From Luscinia megarhynchos (taxonomy: Eukaryota; Chordata; Aves; Passeriformes; Turdidae): DNA of 64,000 bases. Positions 50,400-64,000 of the stretch are shown here, piece by piece (position 1 is the stretch's first letter; each line of letters begins with the position of its first letter). The stretch lies in the NCBI GenBank assembly GCA_034336665.1, contig CM067566.1, positions 18,954,330 through 19,018,329 of the forward strand. The letters run 5' to 3'. Both the position numbers and the translations under genes were made by a program. The notes below the pieces were generated by a model. The model was not told where the DNA came from. It was given only the letters and a program-made list of their open reading frames with translations, and made no database searches.

Positions 50400-52240
50400 G
50401 TGCTTTGAATGTATCTTAATGCATTAAAATGCTTAGAGGGCTAAAAAAAAGAGTTTCTTCCTTTGCATGCTTGACAAACAAAACTAATAATTTTTTTTTT
50501 CTTAATTTTGGTTTACATATCTGCTTGTAAACACAAGAAAGGGAAAAAGTAGTACCACCTAATTTCAAGGGTCTTTTGTGGAAATGCATTTGTACATCTA
50601 AGAAGTGTTTTGATGTTATAATAGTAGTTTTTAAAATTTTTTTTATACCAATAATTTTATTTTTGTATGAAACACAGTTTTGGTAACATATAGCAAATAA
50701 GGTCTAATTTAAAAAATCTTGAAAAAGCTGACAAAAAGATGCAAATAAAATTAGTGTGTGCAGTGGAAAAAACAATAATTACGTTTCACTGACACACAGG
50801 TGGAAAAAGCTTAAAACTTTGTTAAGAATTTTTCTGTTTTTCATCCTGAATTCAAATTAATATGTAAGTATGAAGACAGTAAATAAAGCTTTTTTAAAAA
50901 GTTCAATGGAATTAAATTAATATATAATTCCATTAAAATTATTATTTACTAAGATATTTTTCAGAGTTTCTAAAGTCAGTCATCCAGCAATATGAGAGAG
51001 AAAATTGACTCTCCCTTACAAGGTACCAATTTGAATTTCAACATCATAGGATTACTTCATAATTGCTTGAAGTTAGAACATTATTTCAGTTACCAGCAAT
51101 CAGCTATTTAAAAATAGTGTCCCTAAATCATAGATCTATATTTTTTCTGGGCCATTTTCCCCTTAAAAATTGACTTGACATTTAAAACATCAGCTTTTTC
51201 ACAGTGTGCATCCCATCTGCAATTATGCTGCAGCCCACTCAGCTCTGTCCTTACAATGGCAATAAACCTATTTAAAAAACACCTGCAGATGGATAAAATG
51301 GACAGTGCACATACACAAAAAGATAAAAAGATAGAAGCAACAAAAGAAAAGAAGATTTTTTCAACAACTGGACATTCTTACAGACACCCATTACACCATA
51401 GGGTGTGGAGTAGAGTATTTGTACAAGAAAGGCATATTACATACACAATTCTCTTTCCTCTTTGGGTAATTATTGGCACCAACAGTAATCAACCTCTCTT
51501 CCATACCAGAATGCTAACATAGTGGAAGCAGTCATTTAGTATTGTCTCATGCCTTATTTCTACATGGAAGAGCAAATTAGTGAGAGTGTTTGTGTCCTTT
51601 ATCATAACTGGATAAAACCTTATGTTATGGAATGAGGCTGAAGGGCCTGGATTATCTTACTTATTAATTTTATTTGGATAATAGCCATTTCAAAGGCTCT
51701 AAAATGTTTCATGGATCATGGTAGATGTGTTTGATAAACCTGTTTACATATAAATTTTATACTCATTCAATTTCTAGCATGACTCTTGATTTACAGTGGC
51801 ATACAGAGGGCATGAGAGCAAGTAAACCTGCAGTGTGTTCTGGGGACCCTGTGTCTACACTAGTGGTACCTGGGCCAGCTCATTTAAAGGATTTTTTAAC
51901 TCTTCTATTCTACAGAGCTCCTATACAAGTTGTGCAGCTTGTATGAAAACATAATCTCCACTTTACCTTCTTTCATCTGTATTGATTTATAAATCTTATA
52001 ATGCAATTAATGAATTCATATAAAAACGGAAAAAAAATGAAAAAACCTGAAAATGTAGTTCCAAGGAAATTTGCATATATACAAGTCTTTTCATGAATGC
52101 AAACTGTCAACTTTTGTTTAATTGATTCAGTGTTTTCTATTTGCATTCAACTACACTGAAGAAGTTTTAATATTTTCAATTGCTGTGGAGATTATAGCAC
52201 CTTTCTTTTGCATATGCTCATGTATTTATTATTATGCAAC

Positions 52241-52301
52241 AACCATAGCAACAACAAGAATAATAATCAAAAGAATAAGAACAAGAATAACAAGAATAGT
52301 A
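52241..52301 (+). repeat. Degenerate A-rich microsatellite
   Basis: Interrupted AAC, AAT and AAG triplets over about 60 bp with almost no T-rich interruption on the plus strand. The Thr/Ile/Arg-rich frame that runs through it is an artefact. Confidence 0.8.
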
Positions 52302-55199
52302 GTGCAGTACAATCATGCTGAAGCCTTTACCTCAAAGGAGATATTTTGTGCATCTCTTATCCAGTCACCAAATGAGAATTTTCATAAAATCTTTAGAAAT
52401 TTAGGCTGAAATGTGTTTGAAATTCACATACATATTCAAAACCTGAAAGATAGAACTTGAGAGACAAGATGTGGTACATAGGAAATAAGAAACTAGTCTA
52501 AACTGAAAAGAACTATACATCAATTTTGTTTTCTACTCAAAAGTTTTAAAATCACATCTGACTTTATTAACATCTTGAAGAAAACTTTCATTGCAAGCTA
52601 AAATATTAAAGAGGAACATCCCTAAAGTGCTGCTGAATAAGCATGAATTTTCTTGCTCTAAGTTGCTTGTCTAATTCAGAAGGTGGTGGCAGACTGCCAA
52701 ACTTCCTTCCTAGATGTTAAGACTATACCATAAAGTATCCTTAATGTAGTTTTCAACTCTTCTGTTTATCTCCCCGGGGATAAAAGAACATACTGTTTTG
52801 AAGTGTCAGATTTTATACCGTGTTGCAGTGAGTTATTTTTATTTATCTTCCATTCTATATTTTTCTGAGGCATATATAAAAGTAATCTTCAAAGAGCTAT
52901 TCCTACTATTTCAGCTTTTTTCATTTCTAAGTTTTGTTTTGAAGAACCATCCAGAAAAAAAAGCATATATAGCTTATGTCCTGGTAATTATACTCAGACT
53001 GCACATATCTTTTGTTCATTTTTTTTTTCCTGTGGAAGACAAAATGGATCTGCCATTCTAAATCAGGTTTTAAATGGTACCGGATGCTACTTGAGAGCAG
53101 AGGATGTTGCATTGAGTTACAGGCTCCTTCCTATGCTGTGTGGATAAGAAATATCCATGCTGTTTCCTGTTGAGTTGCCTGCAAAGGTTTGAGGATGCTG
53201 AGATGGCCTGAGGCTGAGTCTCTCATGCTCAGGCTCTCCCCAGGCCAGCAGCAGATGTGGAGCTGCCAGCAGTCAGGAAAGGAGTGGCAATGTCCTGAAT
53301 GCCTGCCATAAAGCCTGGTGGAGCACACAGCATGCAAGGGTTTTCAGGAAACACATGACTGGCACAATGCCCTTCTGTGGTCCCCTGCCTTTAAAAGTGA
53401 CAGATTTGCTGCACAGAGCTCTAATGTGGTGTCCATGAGGAGCTGCTCCTTGGCAAGAGAATCCTCTAGGGACCTCTAGCCCTAACCATCCCTAGTCATT
53501 TATTTCACTTCCTGAGGGGAAAAAAAAGGCAACCCAAAATCATTTCAATGCAAAGTCCTTCCTGCTCAACTTTAATGAACCAAAACCCATGATTTCCGAA
53601 TATTCAAATTTCCTTGAGAGCCACAAGGTTGAATTTCCATCAGAAAATCACTAAAATAGGAATTGTCTAAATATAAATGCAAAGTAGATATTTCAGTTGC
53701 TCATACAGCTGAGGCCTGTAATTCTCTTTAGGATATATTTAATTTGAAGAAGGACTACTGAAAACAAAGACAATTTCTCTCAGAAATGTTCATAAATGTA
53801 TGTAAGGACTCATAAAGTGGTTTGCAGCAGGAAATTGTAGCCTTTCTCTGGAAGTCAAGGTAGAAAATCAGTGTCTGATTCATCAGTGACTTTATTTGAA
53901 CTCTGAATTGGGGGTATGGATACGACCCTTGAATAAGTAGATTTCTTCACTCATTTATAGGCATGTATTCAAGTGTGTAGCAGAGCAGGAATAGAAGCAC
54001 TGATCTTGGACTCAGCTCCATAAAGCTGCTTTGGGGAAAAAAGTAGGACAGAGAAATTTTGGGAAATATTGTTAAAATATAGAAGGAATAAAAAGTGGGA
54101 GAATACAGATTTTTCTGTAGCAATTGTTAGGAAATATGATGGAGCTATTATAAGCTAGGATTTAATACTATCTCTTCCTATTTAGCCTTCTTATGTACAT
54201 ACATTTTTAAAATTTCATTTTACTGTCTCTTAAGTGTGCACAGATAGTCAAAAGCAGAGTTATTTTAAGCATTTTAGTTTTATATTTTATAAACAGTGTA
54301 ATTTGAAAGAGATATTACTAGAGGATTTTATGTAAAATCTGAAATTACAATCACATCCTTCATCCTTGAACTTGATGAAGCACACTAGCACTTACTGCAG
54401 AGAAGACTGGGAAGCTAAACTCTGCTTTGTAATAATAAATTATTAAACTGTCCCCTTGCAGCTCTTCCAGATATTGGTAGTAATGATTATCAAGCTTTTC
54501 TGGGTTAATATAATTTTCCTTCATGAAAATGGCTTATATTTCCTTTGACTTCCTAGCATTCTTATTTTTATGCATTTTGCTAGTTCCACAATTTTTTAAA
54601 TTCTTCTCTCATTTACTATTTTAATCTATGCTATTCCCTACTGTGTCATTGTACTTGTCTCTACTCCTGTGCCATGCTGTCCTCAGGCTAACATGAATAG
54701 CATTATGTACATCTCTGAGGTTAGATGCAAATCTAGACTAACATCTTCTTGTGAACATGGCCTGCAACATCTCTTATGTCTGTTCAAAATGTTCAGATAT
54801 GAAAAACTGGGATAAACGTAATGCCAGTTGCTGTACTACAAGGAGTAATACATATTCTCAAACCAAGAGCTACAGGACGTGCTTATCTATGTGTTTGTCT
54901 GGCACTTGTACCTGACAGGGAGCAAAGCTCCCTTGATGAAGGAACTGGGGTGCAGATGCACAGATATTTAAGGACCAAGCCCCAGCTGGTGCTTAGAGGA
55001 TGGGATGGAGAACACAGCACTGGTGGAAAAGCATGAGAACCAATAATTTCAAAAACATTAAAACCACAAAGATGGAAAGCCAAAGCCTTGTCTTAGTTAA
55101 GAAGTAGTGTTGAACTACTTGCATCTGAAGTTCCTATCAAAGGCAATAGTTTTCAGATTCATGTGAACTAAAATGTCCTAACACAATCCACAGCAAAAT

Positions 55200-55520
55200 A
55201 TGCTCAGTCACTGCAGGGGGGGCATGACTGTCACTCCCAGGGAAGGCTGTGCCCCGAAAGAAGTGAGGATGGCAGCAAGGCAGCTGGAGAAGCTGACTCA
55301 CCTGCGAGGTGTCAGCTTGTTGAATGAGGGAAGTCAGGGTGAGACTTCAGTCTGGAAAGAGGTATCAGGGCCAGTTTGAGGCCAGTGAAAATTCAGCAAG
55401 TCTATTGCCATGAGTCACATCAGGAAGTCATCTCACAGTCTGGGTCAGAGAGGTAAAATGTCAGGTTCAGGTGTAAATATTCCAGCTGTGGTGCATCTCA
55501 GGATCAAGCTGCAGAGCTGC
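55200..55520. other. GC-richer patch of unknown nature
   Basis: About 320 bp with more G and C than the surroundings and several AP-1-like sites (TGACTCACC at 55,295 and TGAGTCACA at 55,412). No frame longer than chance and no known repeat was recognised. It could be an old repeat, a regulatory element or an unrecognised exon. Confidence 0.35.
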
Positions 55521-58500
55521 TGACTAAACAAGGTTCCTATGGCAAATCTATTAAAACTCTTGTTTCTATCTCACTTCCCAAAGCTCTTAGTGATGAAGCT
55601 GACATTGGCCTTGGCTAGCTGAAGTCCTTAATTTATTTTAACTAAACTCATGGAACTGAAGACGCATCCTAGACTCTGTCAGGAAGGTTTAACCTCTGTT
55701 GAGTCAGTGGATTATTTAGTAAATCATTTAGTAATCTTATCAAGTCTAGACGGTATCATTTGTATATCTGAAGAAGACTGATACATACCTTAGTTAAGAA
55801 GTGCATCCAGAGTAACTCCTGGATAAAAGTGGAAAAAACCAGCTTTGGGACAAGACATTAAAACTGCCTGAACTATCCAGAAGAACTGAAAGGAGAATAA
55901 GCTGAGTTAACAGACTCGTCCACAATGAATATCTGAGAGTAGTCCCTGAGGGCCCAGTCCTGAAATGTGTTCTGTGAAAGACAGGACATTCTTTCTCATG
56001 GATGGGTGCTTTTATCAGAGTCTCCAAATAGAAATGCAGCATGAAGCTTGAAATCATGACTACCATCTTGTAAGAAGCAGGTGGCAAATCAGCTGTTTGA
56101 GAGAGATATTCTTATGAGCTAATCTTGAGATGATCAAATTAAGTGTGAATTTTTCCGTTTTCTTTATACATCTGTGTATTTTTAAAATTTGTTACTCTAT
56201 TATCTATTCTAGCTGGTATGAATAAATTGTACCTTTTTATATTTGTCTTAACCAGGAGGTTATTTAAGATTCTTTCCCTTAGGATATGAGGAGTAACTTG
56301 GGACACAGCAACAAACAAGAACTCAAAGAGCCACCATAGGATTTTCACAGTATCAAAATTTAGGAGTAATCACCATGTACAGGGAGAAAAAGAGTTATAA
56401 TTTTTTTGTCAGGTTTTTTTAATCACTAAGGAAATTTTGGGGTTCATCCATCACTTCAGAGGTGAGTCGAGGGTGGCTTTGCACACTTACCAAGTTTGCA
56501 AATACTTGGGAATACCTTTTTAATTGCTTCTTTAAAAAATAAAAATAAAGAAAAAAAGAAAGAAACAAAAAGAGAAGAATTTTTTTTCCCCAGAAATAAT
56601 TTTTTATGATAGGAGATAGGTCTTTCTTATGTTGTGTTTTTCATCTTGTCTTTTCTATTCATTCATTATTGTAATATTTACAGAGAAAAATTAAGTTCAT
56701 AGTCTCTTGTATTTTTCCGAATATCCAGGGATCACAGAGAAAGATCTGGTTCATCTTTCTTCAAAAGCAGACCTGCTTCTTAACCTGCAATTACCGTGTC
56801 TGAACAAAAGTAATCCATTTAGAATATTTCAGTGGCATGCCTGAGTGCATGAGGCAAAAGGGGACTGAAGTTGTTAAAAAATATTTTGAATCCTTTACAA
56901 CATAGGAACTTCGTAATCTCAGTCCAAAAAGTGTTCTTTGTTCAAAATAATTAGGAAAATGTTGCATGCAGGTTGAGTTTGGATTCATATATTAAGGGTA
57001 AATAATAATTGAATTTAATGGTAAACCCTTAATTTTCCTTTTCCCCAAGAAAAATTGCATATGAAAAATATGAGCAAGTAAGAGAGTTACATTTAAGAAA
57101 CCATATTTGGAGCCCAACCTGGAGCCAAATCAGTTATGACATCACTTTTTAAAATATTTTCCCCTCTTTGTGACATAAATCCATCCAATTAGAAATGTGA
57201 AGCAGCACAATTTGAGTTCTATGCTCAATTAAAAATAACCACTGTGATTCCAATACATGAGGTAAGCAAGTCACAACCAGTTTGTGTGATTTCAGATCAT
57301 GCAAACAATGAAAAAGAATCAAATGTATATTCTCAGCTCTAGAAACAATTTCAGTGGTTTTGGACATGCTAGAAGTATAATTTGATATTTTTACTAGGAC
57401 TTCTTTACTTCAATTTATATTAATATAAGCATGAAAATGCAAATTTAAAAAACCTTGGCTTGTACAGGATTAAATTTCAATGGACGTTGAGGAAGAACAA
57501 GCTTGGAAAAATAATATACTGGGTTGTATTCTTCTCTTGGGTTGACTAGTACAGACAGAACTGTATCTAGTGCCATTGTCCTTGGCATCAGAGCTCTTCT
57601 GGGCTGGCACTGAAGCACTGACACTTGGCTCTTAGCCTTGTATGGGATTGTTTACACTTGGTAATGCGTTCTATAGAGTGCTGTTTTCAGTGTGTAATGT
57701 GAAGTGAAACCTTCATTGCATGAATGTTTATGCCTACAATGCCTGTTCCTTCAAATATGTAAGCCATTTGAATTTTTGAGCTACTTTGACAATTATATTT
57801 ACTCCAACTTGTTAAATTTGAGCAATTTGCCTTGACTAGACATCATATATATTGTGTGTCTAGACATTTTAATTATTGGTTTCCTTCATCAATTTAAATG
57901 AAAAAGTAGTTTTAAGGAAGAAAATATTATTAAGGAGCCTTTAATGAATTTTAATTACTCTTTAAGCAAACAATGATGGTGAAATTGACGAAAATTTCAT
58001 TTCAGAATCACAGTTCTGAATATGTGCAGACAACAGTCTGAAGCATTTACTAAGGGTATTTTAAATTTGGAAGGTCATAAAGAAGTGGATAGCCCCCATA
58101 TAAATATTCAAAACTGTTAACAGACATTATAATGTTCAGTATCTCAAAACATAACATACACCCAGATGAAAATAAAAAGGCAAAGACCTGCCAAAAAAAT
58201 GAAGAAAATATTTCCAGTGATTCACTGGAAAACAGTTATTTAATGGATTTGTCAGAATATAATGTGTTCAGAAGAGCAGACGGTTGTATGTACATTAGGC
58301 TATTCTCAGCTCAGTCTTTTTTCATAATTCTGTCCAAGAAAGTGGGGTATATTTTCATCTCAGGGGCATCAGGATATATCCAGATATACTGTTTTGCTCC
58401 ATGCTTCTATGCCCAATTTACACTGGGATTGCTGTAAGTCTTAGAGTGTGATTCCCATTTCACATAAAGTGTCAAGCACAAAATTTGTAAAACAAAATTG

Positions 58501-61500
58501 CAAAGCAATGAAGAAAGCCAAGTTGAGCTCAGAAATATGTGTTAAATGAACTCAGTAATCAAACTGTGAGACATATTTAACATATGTTGAATTAATTTAT
58601 TCTGAATCCTTCTTCCCTACTCTAAGAGACTTTTTTTTTTTTTTTATCAGCTCTGGTGCAGTTGATTTACTATAGACTTATACAGAAAAATACATAACAG
58701 TAAGGTTTTTCTTTTTCTCTGTGCTATATTTACAATTTTTACAGAAACATATTAAAATATACATGCCAAAAAAAATTATAAGAAAAAGTATCATGACATA
58801 TTATGGTGGGGTGTATTCACTCATACATCCTGAGACCTGTGAGGACATTAATCTGAACTCTTCAATCAAAAATGGCTCCAGGCCTAGTTTTATTTCTGTA
58901 CTAAGTTGTAATGTGGTGATTCATAAATTTTTGATTTTTTAATTTGAAGCAGTTATCTTTCAATATCCTCATAGGCCTCACAGAATTGGAAAATGTAGCA
59001 AACCCTTCCTCTCTCGATGACTAGATCTCTATACCCAGCTTTTTTCTAGTCCAGCTGTGACCCTATCCACAGCCTCTAAGCATTAAACCATTCTTTGTGA
59101 CTTCAGTGTCCAGATTTACTGCAGAAAGCAGCAGTAAATTGAGGTCTTTGTCCCAAAAAGTATGCTGCTTCTAACCTTTAACATACTTTTAATAGTAACC
59201 TACTGTCACAGCTAAAGTACAGCCCATAATAAAGCTGTTGTGATGCCAAACAACAGTCCTTAATTTAGCCTTTGCTAATTTGACAATAAACCTATTTTTT
59301 TCTCCCGAGACTAAATGTAATTATAACATTATAGCATCAGTGGTTCGTGGTAGGGCAAATTCTGATCCACTCCTTACCAGTTTTGTGATCTGGCTATTGC
59401 ATAATGATGAAATGACACTTTTCATGCAGTTGTGTGTGTGCACAAGTGTTCTTAAACCAGTTCTGTCTCCATTCTTAGTAAAAAAACCCAGTCAGAGGTT
59501 GCCCACACATCCCATTCTTGCTTCAGACATTTAGCAGGATGAAGACATCGTCTCTTCCTAACAATCCATAATTTTAAATGCAAACCTCACTTTAACCTCA
59601 ACCACTGTGATTCATCCTTATCTAATATTAATACTAATATTTCCACTGAAAGGCTCTTCTTTCAGGTCTGCCAAAACTGTGGAAGAAACCAAAGACATTA
59701 ATACCTTTGGTTCCAGGGGACTTGAGTCATTAGCTGTGCTCAAGAGTAGTATCAGAGTTTGTATTCAAATTAGGATGTAAACTAGAGTCATAATTCAGTG
59801 TTTTGGGGGTACAATTTAAACTCTGGAAAATTTGCAGAAAATTCAGTGCATTATGGCCTTCCCTTTAACTCCCAACTCTGCCAGCCTTAGCTACATACTG
59901 AATTGGGAATAATTTTTCATGTTTGCAGGTTAACTCCCACTTACCCTTTCTTTTATAGTGATGGACACTGTTAATGATGCTTGCATGCAGAGGCAATGGC
60001 ACATCCACATTCTCTTCAAGGTCTACTAGGTGGCTTGGCAGTTGATGATGCAATGACTTCCCAGCAGCTTGGATATGCAAGAGTTCAACAAAACTGCAGC
60101 TGGGATGCCTTTGCAGCTCTTTTAGGTGTCTCTAAGCCCTTGCTTCATGAGCAGCTTTGGAACAGCAGAACCTAGACCTCAAATTGCAGTTTATTCATTT
60201 GACAGTAGTATCAACTTCAGTATGTCCATTTCTGGGCGAATAGAACGTACCCCATATAGATTCTTGGTATTTTTCACCTGCAGTTGTGAGAAACATTTAA
60301 AAATTTGAACTTTAAATATTGAATGCTGGGTTTTATTTCCCACCTTAAAAAGTCAGGTGATTGAAAACTAAAATCAAACACAAGCAGAGTCTGAGCTAGT
60401 TTTCATCTCTAATTCTTTTAATACAAATGTGTAACATTTGAAAGACATGAGGGTACCTCAGAGAAAAATTTTCTTTATTTGTTATTTCCAAAGAAGTTTC
60501 AAAATACTGGGATTTAAAAAACCTAAATTTTAAATTTTAAAAATATAAGGAGCACAGTGTGCATTTTTTGGAAATCTGAACCCTTTTAGGCTTTATAGAT
60601 CTTATTTCACAAAGAATGAAGACACTGGCCATGAGCTGCCTGGCATACAATGATTCTCCTACAGAAAACTACCTTAGAAAAAAACCACCTTCATATAACC
60701 TTTTTATGACAAACTAGGAAATCAGTTGGTCACATAGCAACTGATTCTTGGTTTTCTTACTATGAAGACATATTTGGCTGATTTGTTCAATTTTTTTAAT
60801 TAAAAAAAAAATTAAACATGTAATTGGCAGAAATCAAGCTCAGGGAGACACTTGAGGTCATGGTTTGATAATCTTTACCAAGTTCACAGTATTTTGGTCA
60901 ATGGTTTATGAAAGTTGTGTTTATTACCATGAAATGTAGTGTATATGTAAGAAAGACACCCAAATATAGACATAAGAAAGAACAGTTTCTGGGAAGAAAC
61001 AATAGTTTTTTTATTAACAAACAGATAAACTTGAAAAAAATCAGACAATCCTGGATTTACTGTCTCTTTAGCAAGGCTTCAAAGAAGAAAACTGTCTTTG
61101 AGCAAAATGGTTGCAGTGTCATTTCTTCCTTATTTTAAAGAAAATGTCTTCCTCTCAAAACTTGATTGGCTCCAGTTTTCAGCTATTGCTTTTACTAGCT
61201 AAACAAAATAATCAGCTACTTGCAAAGACACTTTTTGTCAATCCTTGTAGGCTCCAATGAAGTATTTTCATAACATCCCTTTTAAAAGCTATATAAATGA
61301 ATGTTTTCTTTTTTACTGAAGTGCTATTGTGAAAGTTTACAGATAATAAATCTGACTTCTTGGGTTTGTGTTTAATGCATAACTTCAATTTCTTTTTTCC
61401 TATATAAAAAAAGGAAAAAAAAAAAGGAAAAAATTATTTTATTCCTGAGCACATTCTGCAGATTGTGTATTTTGAGAAAGACATTACAGGAGAAGATTTT

Positions 61501-62779
61501 AAATCCTTTTCTCTGAATTGAAGTACATAGTCAACTGTGGTCAGCCTCAGAGAGCCTCTCTGACAACATAACAGCACTTGGTGAGACAGATATTTGGAAA
61601 AGACATTAAGAGGCATAAACCACCCACATACTTTTGTGACAGACCTTATAAAAGGGAATTCAATGCTGACTTCAGTGGGGCTAATATTTGGTTTCAAGAT
61701 AAGAATAAGTAAAATTGAAACGAAAATTCTGAGTGGCATTTTGAAAGATCTGTTTGACATCCTGTGTCTTGTTTATTTTTTCTGATGAGAAAGAACATTA
61801 TCTTGTAACAGGGAACAATTTCTAAATGTCAGTGATTTTTCTTCTCTTTGGGAACACAGACAATGTCAAACTAGGTTTACAAAAAAATTCCAGTAAATCA
61901 GTGTCAGATGTATATTTGGCATAGCTAAACCCAGAAATTGAATTTCCTATTGTACCCCCAGCAAGCAGAATAATAAGCAGACCCACATGTACTAACAAGG
62001 AAAGCACTTGCAATCTGAATTCATGAAAGTGAAAGAACTTAGCAAGAGCAAGACCAGGCAGCTGAAAGCAGAGTATAAGGTGAATACTATAGGTGAAATA
62101 GAACAGCTGAAGTAGTCCCAGTAAATACTTCTGATATTCTTTATTACTATGTACTTTAAAAATCAGAACTGCTCTGTTAGGCCTCTGTGTTGCCCATTGC
62201 TAGGCACTGGACCTGTCTACATTAGAAAAAGGCCCAGAATACCACTGTAGGCAGTTCTTTGTAAATTATATCTCATTAAGATTGCTTTTTTATTTTCTTC
62301 TAATTCTACTTTTGAAATAGAATAAATAAAAATTTTAAAAAGAATACTTTTTCTTCTAAGGTGAGTGGACCATAAATGTACACTTGAATGGAATAGTTAC
62401 TGGGGTCAATGTGTAAACAGATGTGATATTGAAAAATAACCCCTATAGATTTCCTCTATAGGGAAGTTCTTACTTTGAAGTGCAGTGCTTACCATTACCA
62501 AAACTTGAAGAGGAAGTAAAAAACGAGGCTTAGGGGAAAATGAATAAAAAAAAGCAAAAGCTGAATCCCAAATCAAAGCCTCCTGTGCAATTTTTTTGTA
62601 GGTATCTATCCAGTTAGTTCAGATAAAAATCTTTTAGGATGAGTAACTGACCTAAACCCAAAAACAGAACGGAGCAATCAAGGTCAACATCTAAACAGAT
62701 AAACTTCAAATGTGAAAGCTGAGAAGGCTTAACAATGGAAAAATCTGCTTTAAAAATATCACCTACATTTGCAAAACAA
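55521..62779. other. Unique A+T-rich non-coding DNA
   Basis: No gene, RNA or mobile element recognised. Low-complexity spots: purine-rich 56,532-56,580, a 15-T run at 58,631-58,645, and A-rich 61,405-61,435. The open frames of 97-108 codons at 55,794-56,087 (minus), 58,132-58,437 (plus) and 61,434-61,760 (minus) lack any recognisable domain. Confidence 0.5.
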
Positions 62780-64000
62780 AACAACTCTTGCCATGAATTA
62801 AAAGTTCAGTGCATCAACAATGTTAATTTGCTTCAAATTTAATTTTTACTGAAGATTGGTCATTTCATAATAAATATTGTGATGGTCATTGTGCCTATAT
62901 TTTTCATCATATTTTAATTTCTTTTTTTTTATATAGTTTAAATTGGTGCTCACAGAGTGATAGCTGAAGTTATAGTCTCATTAACAATAGCATGTTAATA
63001 ATTACAAGGTTGGTCATGGTTAATTACTACTCTTCATTAAGCACAACACATCAGGAGACTGTGGAGGGCTTCTGAAGAGTGTATATCACATCACTGCTAC
63101 TCAGTGACCTGAATCAACCTTAATCCAGAGTCTGCTGTGATGGAGTTTCTGGTTTTCTATATCTGAGCAATTAGCACAGAAAGAAAAGGCACATGTGCAA
63201 AGCTTCATGCACACAGACACAGCAAAGTGTTCTCACAGCACTTGTGGTGGGGAGGACCCATAGTGAGCAGGCAAGAATTGTGCACAGCTGAGCTGAGCAG
63301 AAAAGCTCCTCAGGGAAAAAGAGGTAGGTCTGGGTGGAAGAGTGAAACTAGTAGGCATGACATGTTAATGAGCTGTGTCAGAGCCATCTGAGGTTTGGGG
63401 AAGATAATTGCAACTTGAGAAGAAAGTAATCTTTTTTCTCTGGTCAGGACAATGTTCTTTGGAGCTGTCCAAGAGCACTTAGTGAAGCAAAGAAGTCAAA
63501 AGAGAATCCTAGAGGAGAGCTTTTTCAGTCCAGCAACTCACTGACTCCAAGTAGCTGTTTTATCCTTAAACAAACAGAATACCAGATCAGGTTCCAAAAG
63601 GAGTTTTAACTTGTAAAAACATAATTATTTTTACATTCTTTCACTGATGATCATTTAGTTCTTGCCAGATAACAAACGAGTCTGCCTCTTTCACTTCTTG
63701 CATTCCAAGTAGCAAGATGGAAGAAAATTCTGGGATTCTCTGCTTTAAAGAGCAAGGAGAGGCTCTGTTTGTTTCTTTGTTTTAATTTCCCATCCAAGTG
63801 ACTTCCAAAGGTTCGAGTTTCTAAATGTCTAATGTCCCTATTGCAAGCATCCTTTCATGATTGTGACTAATTTTACATCTCTACCCTGTTATGCTGTCCT
63901 TCTTTTCTGCCTTTAAATAAAAGAATTTAACCTTACTAGGGTGAACAGGTTCTGCCAGCTAATAACATGAGCAATTAAAGAAGCATTCAGTGACAAAGGA
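62780..64000. other. Non-coding DNA with a candidate conserved regulatory block
   Basis: No gene. The part at 62,800-63,060 has many TAAT cores, a GTTAATAATTAC HNF1-like site (62,993-63,004) and an ACAAT core, features often seen in conserved enhancers. This is only suggestive. The end of the window (63,060-64,000) holds nothing else I could identify. Confidence 0.35.

Larger units (their letters stand above)
48441..55199. other. Unique A+T-rich non-coding DNA
   Basis: No gene, RNA or mobile element recognised in almost 7 kb. A 25-base unit is tandemly duplicated at 50,352-50,399, and a degenerate A-rich AAC/AAT/AAG tract is at 52,241-52,301. A slightly GC-richer part at 53,150-53,340 was not identified. 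Open frames up to 115 codons (51,175-51,522) lack domains. Confidence 0.5.

Noticed and set aside
58132..58437. 101-codon open frame with a hydrophilic first half
   Set aside because: The second half is a typical Phe/Ile-rich chance sequence; no domain recognised. Less convincing than the 41.2-kb segment.
1..64000. CRISPR array, operon, integrase or phage-like modules
   Set aside because: No regularly spaced repeats with unique spacers and no bacterial gene organisation; the repeat content is avian.

Overview
The window looks like non-coding euchromatic DNA from a bird, most likely a passerine or other neoavian. The evidence is the repeat content. There are several degraded copies of the CR1 non-LTR retrotransposon (the dominant avian LINE), recognisable by RT-domain and C-terminal motifs and by the 3' end that finishes in the CR1 octamer-like repeat. 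There are also several solo or truncated LTRs of avian endogenous-retrovirus type. The rest is A+T-rich by eye, CpG-poor and full of stop codons. No bacterial, organellar, rRNA or tRNA signature was seen.

Layout. 1-12.99 kb: unique A+T-rich sequence with one CR1 scrap near 2.05 kb and a 24-base T run at 6.84 kb. 12.99-16.25 kb: repeat-rich, with a 0.7-kb CR1 ORF2 tail (minus), a short CR1 3' end (plus) and a 587-bp solo LTR (minus). 16.25-21.66 kb: unique. 21.66-22.98 kb: a 1.3-kb CR1 RT-domain copy (minus) with a destroyed catalytic site. 25.65-26.04 kb: an LTR interrupted by a CA3-type A-rich expansion. 29.44-29.80 kb: an old CR1. 31.82-32.27 kb: a second-family solo LTR. 35.12-35.21 kb: an LTR end. 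37.36-37.51 kb: a G/T-only tract. 40.28-40.50 kb: a CR1 3' end. 42.32-42.37 kb: a GATA/GACA microsatellite. 44.3-46.15 kb: a dense cluster of an LTR, an inverted-repeat element, a perfect hairpin and an LTR end. 48.14-48.44 kb: a 300-bp polypyrimidine tract. 48.44-64 kb: unique sequence with a GC-richer patch at 55.2-55.5 kb and a conserved-element-like block near 62.8-63.1 kb.

No host protein-coding gene could be supported. The many 60-120 codon open frames have no recognisable domains, have the composition of translated A+T-rich DNA, or lie inside repeats. The window is therefore either a gene desert or the inside of a long intron. Eleven of the twelve oriented transposable-element copies lie on the minus strand, which fits weakly with an intron of a plus-strand gene.

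The best candidate for something undescribed is at 45,220-45,719. It is a 500-bp element with about 109-bp terminal inverted repeats, an internal array of about thirteen 21-bp units and a perfect 5-bp target-site duplication (CTGGG). All family assignments are from recognition of sequence, with no database search.
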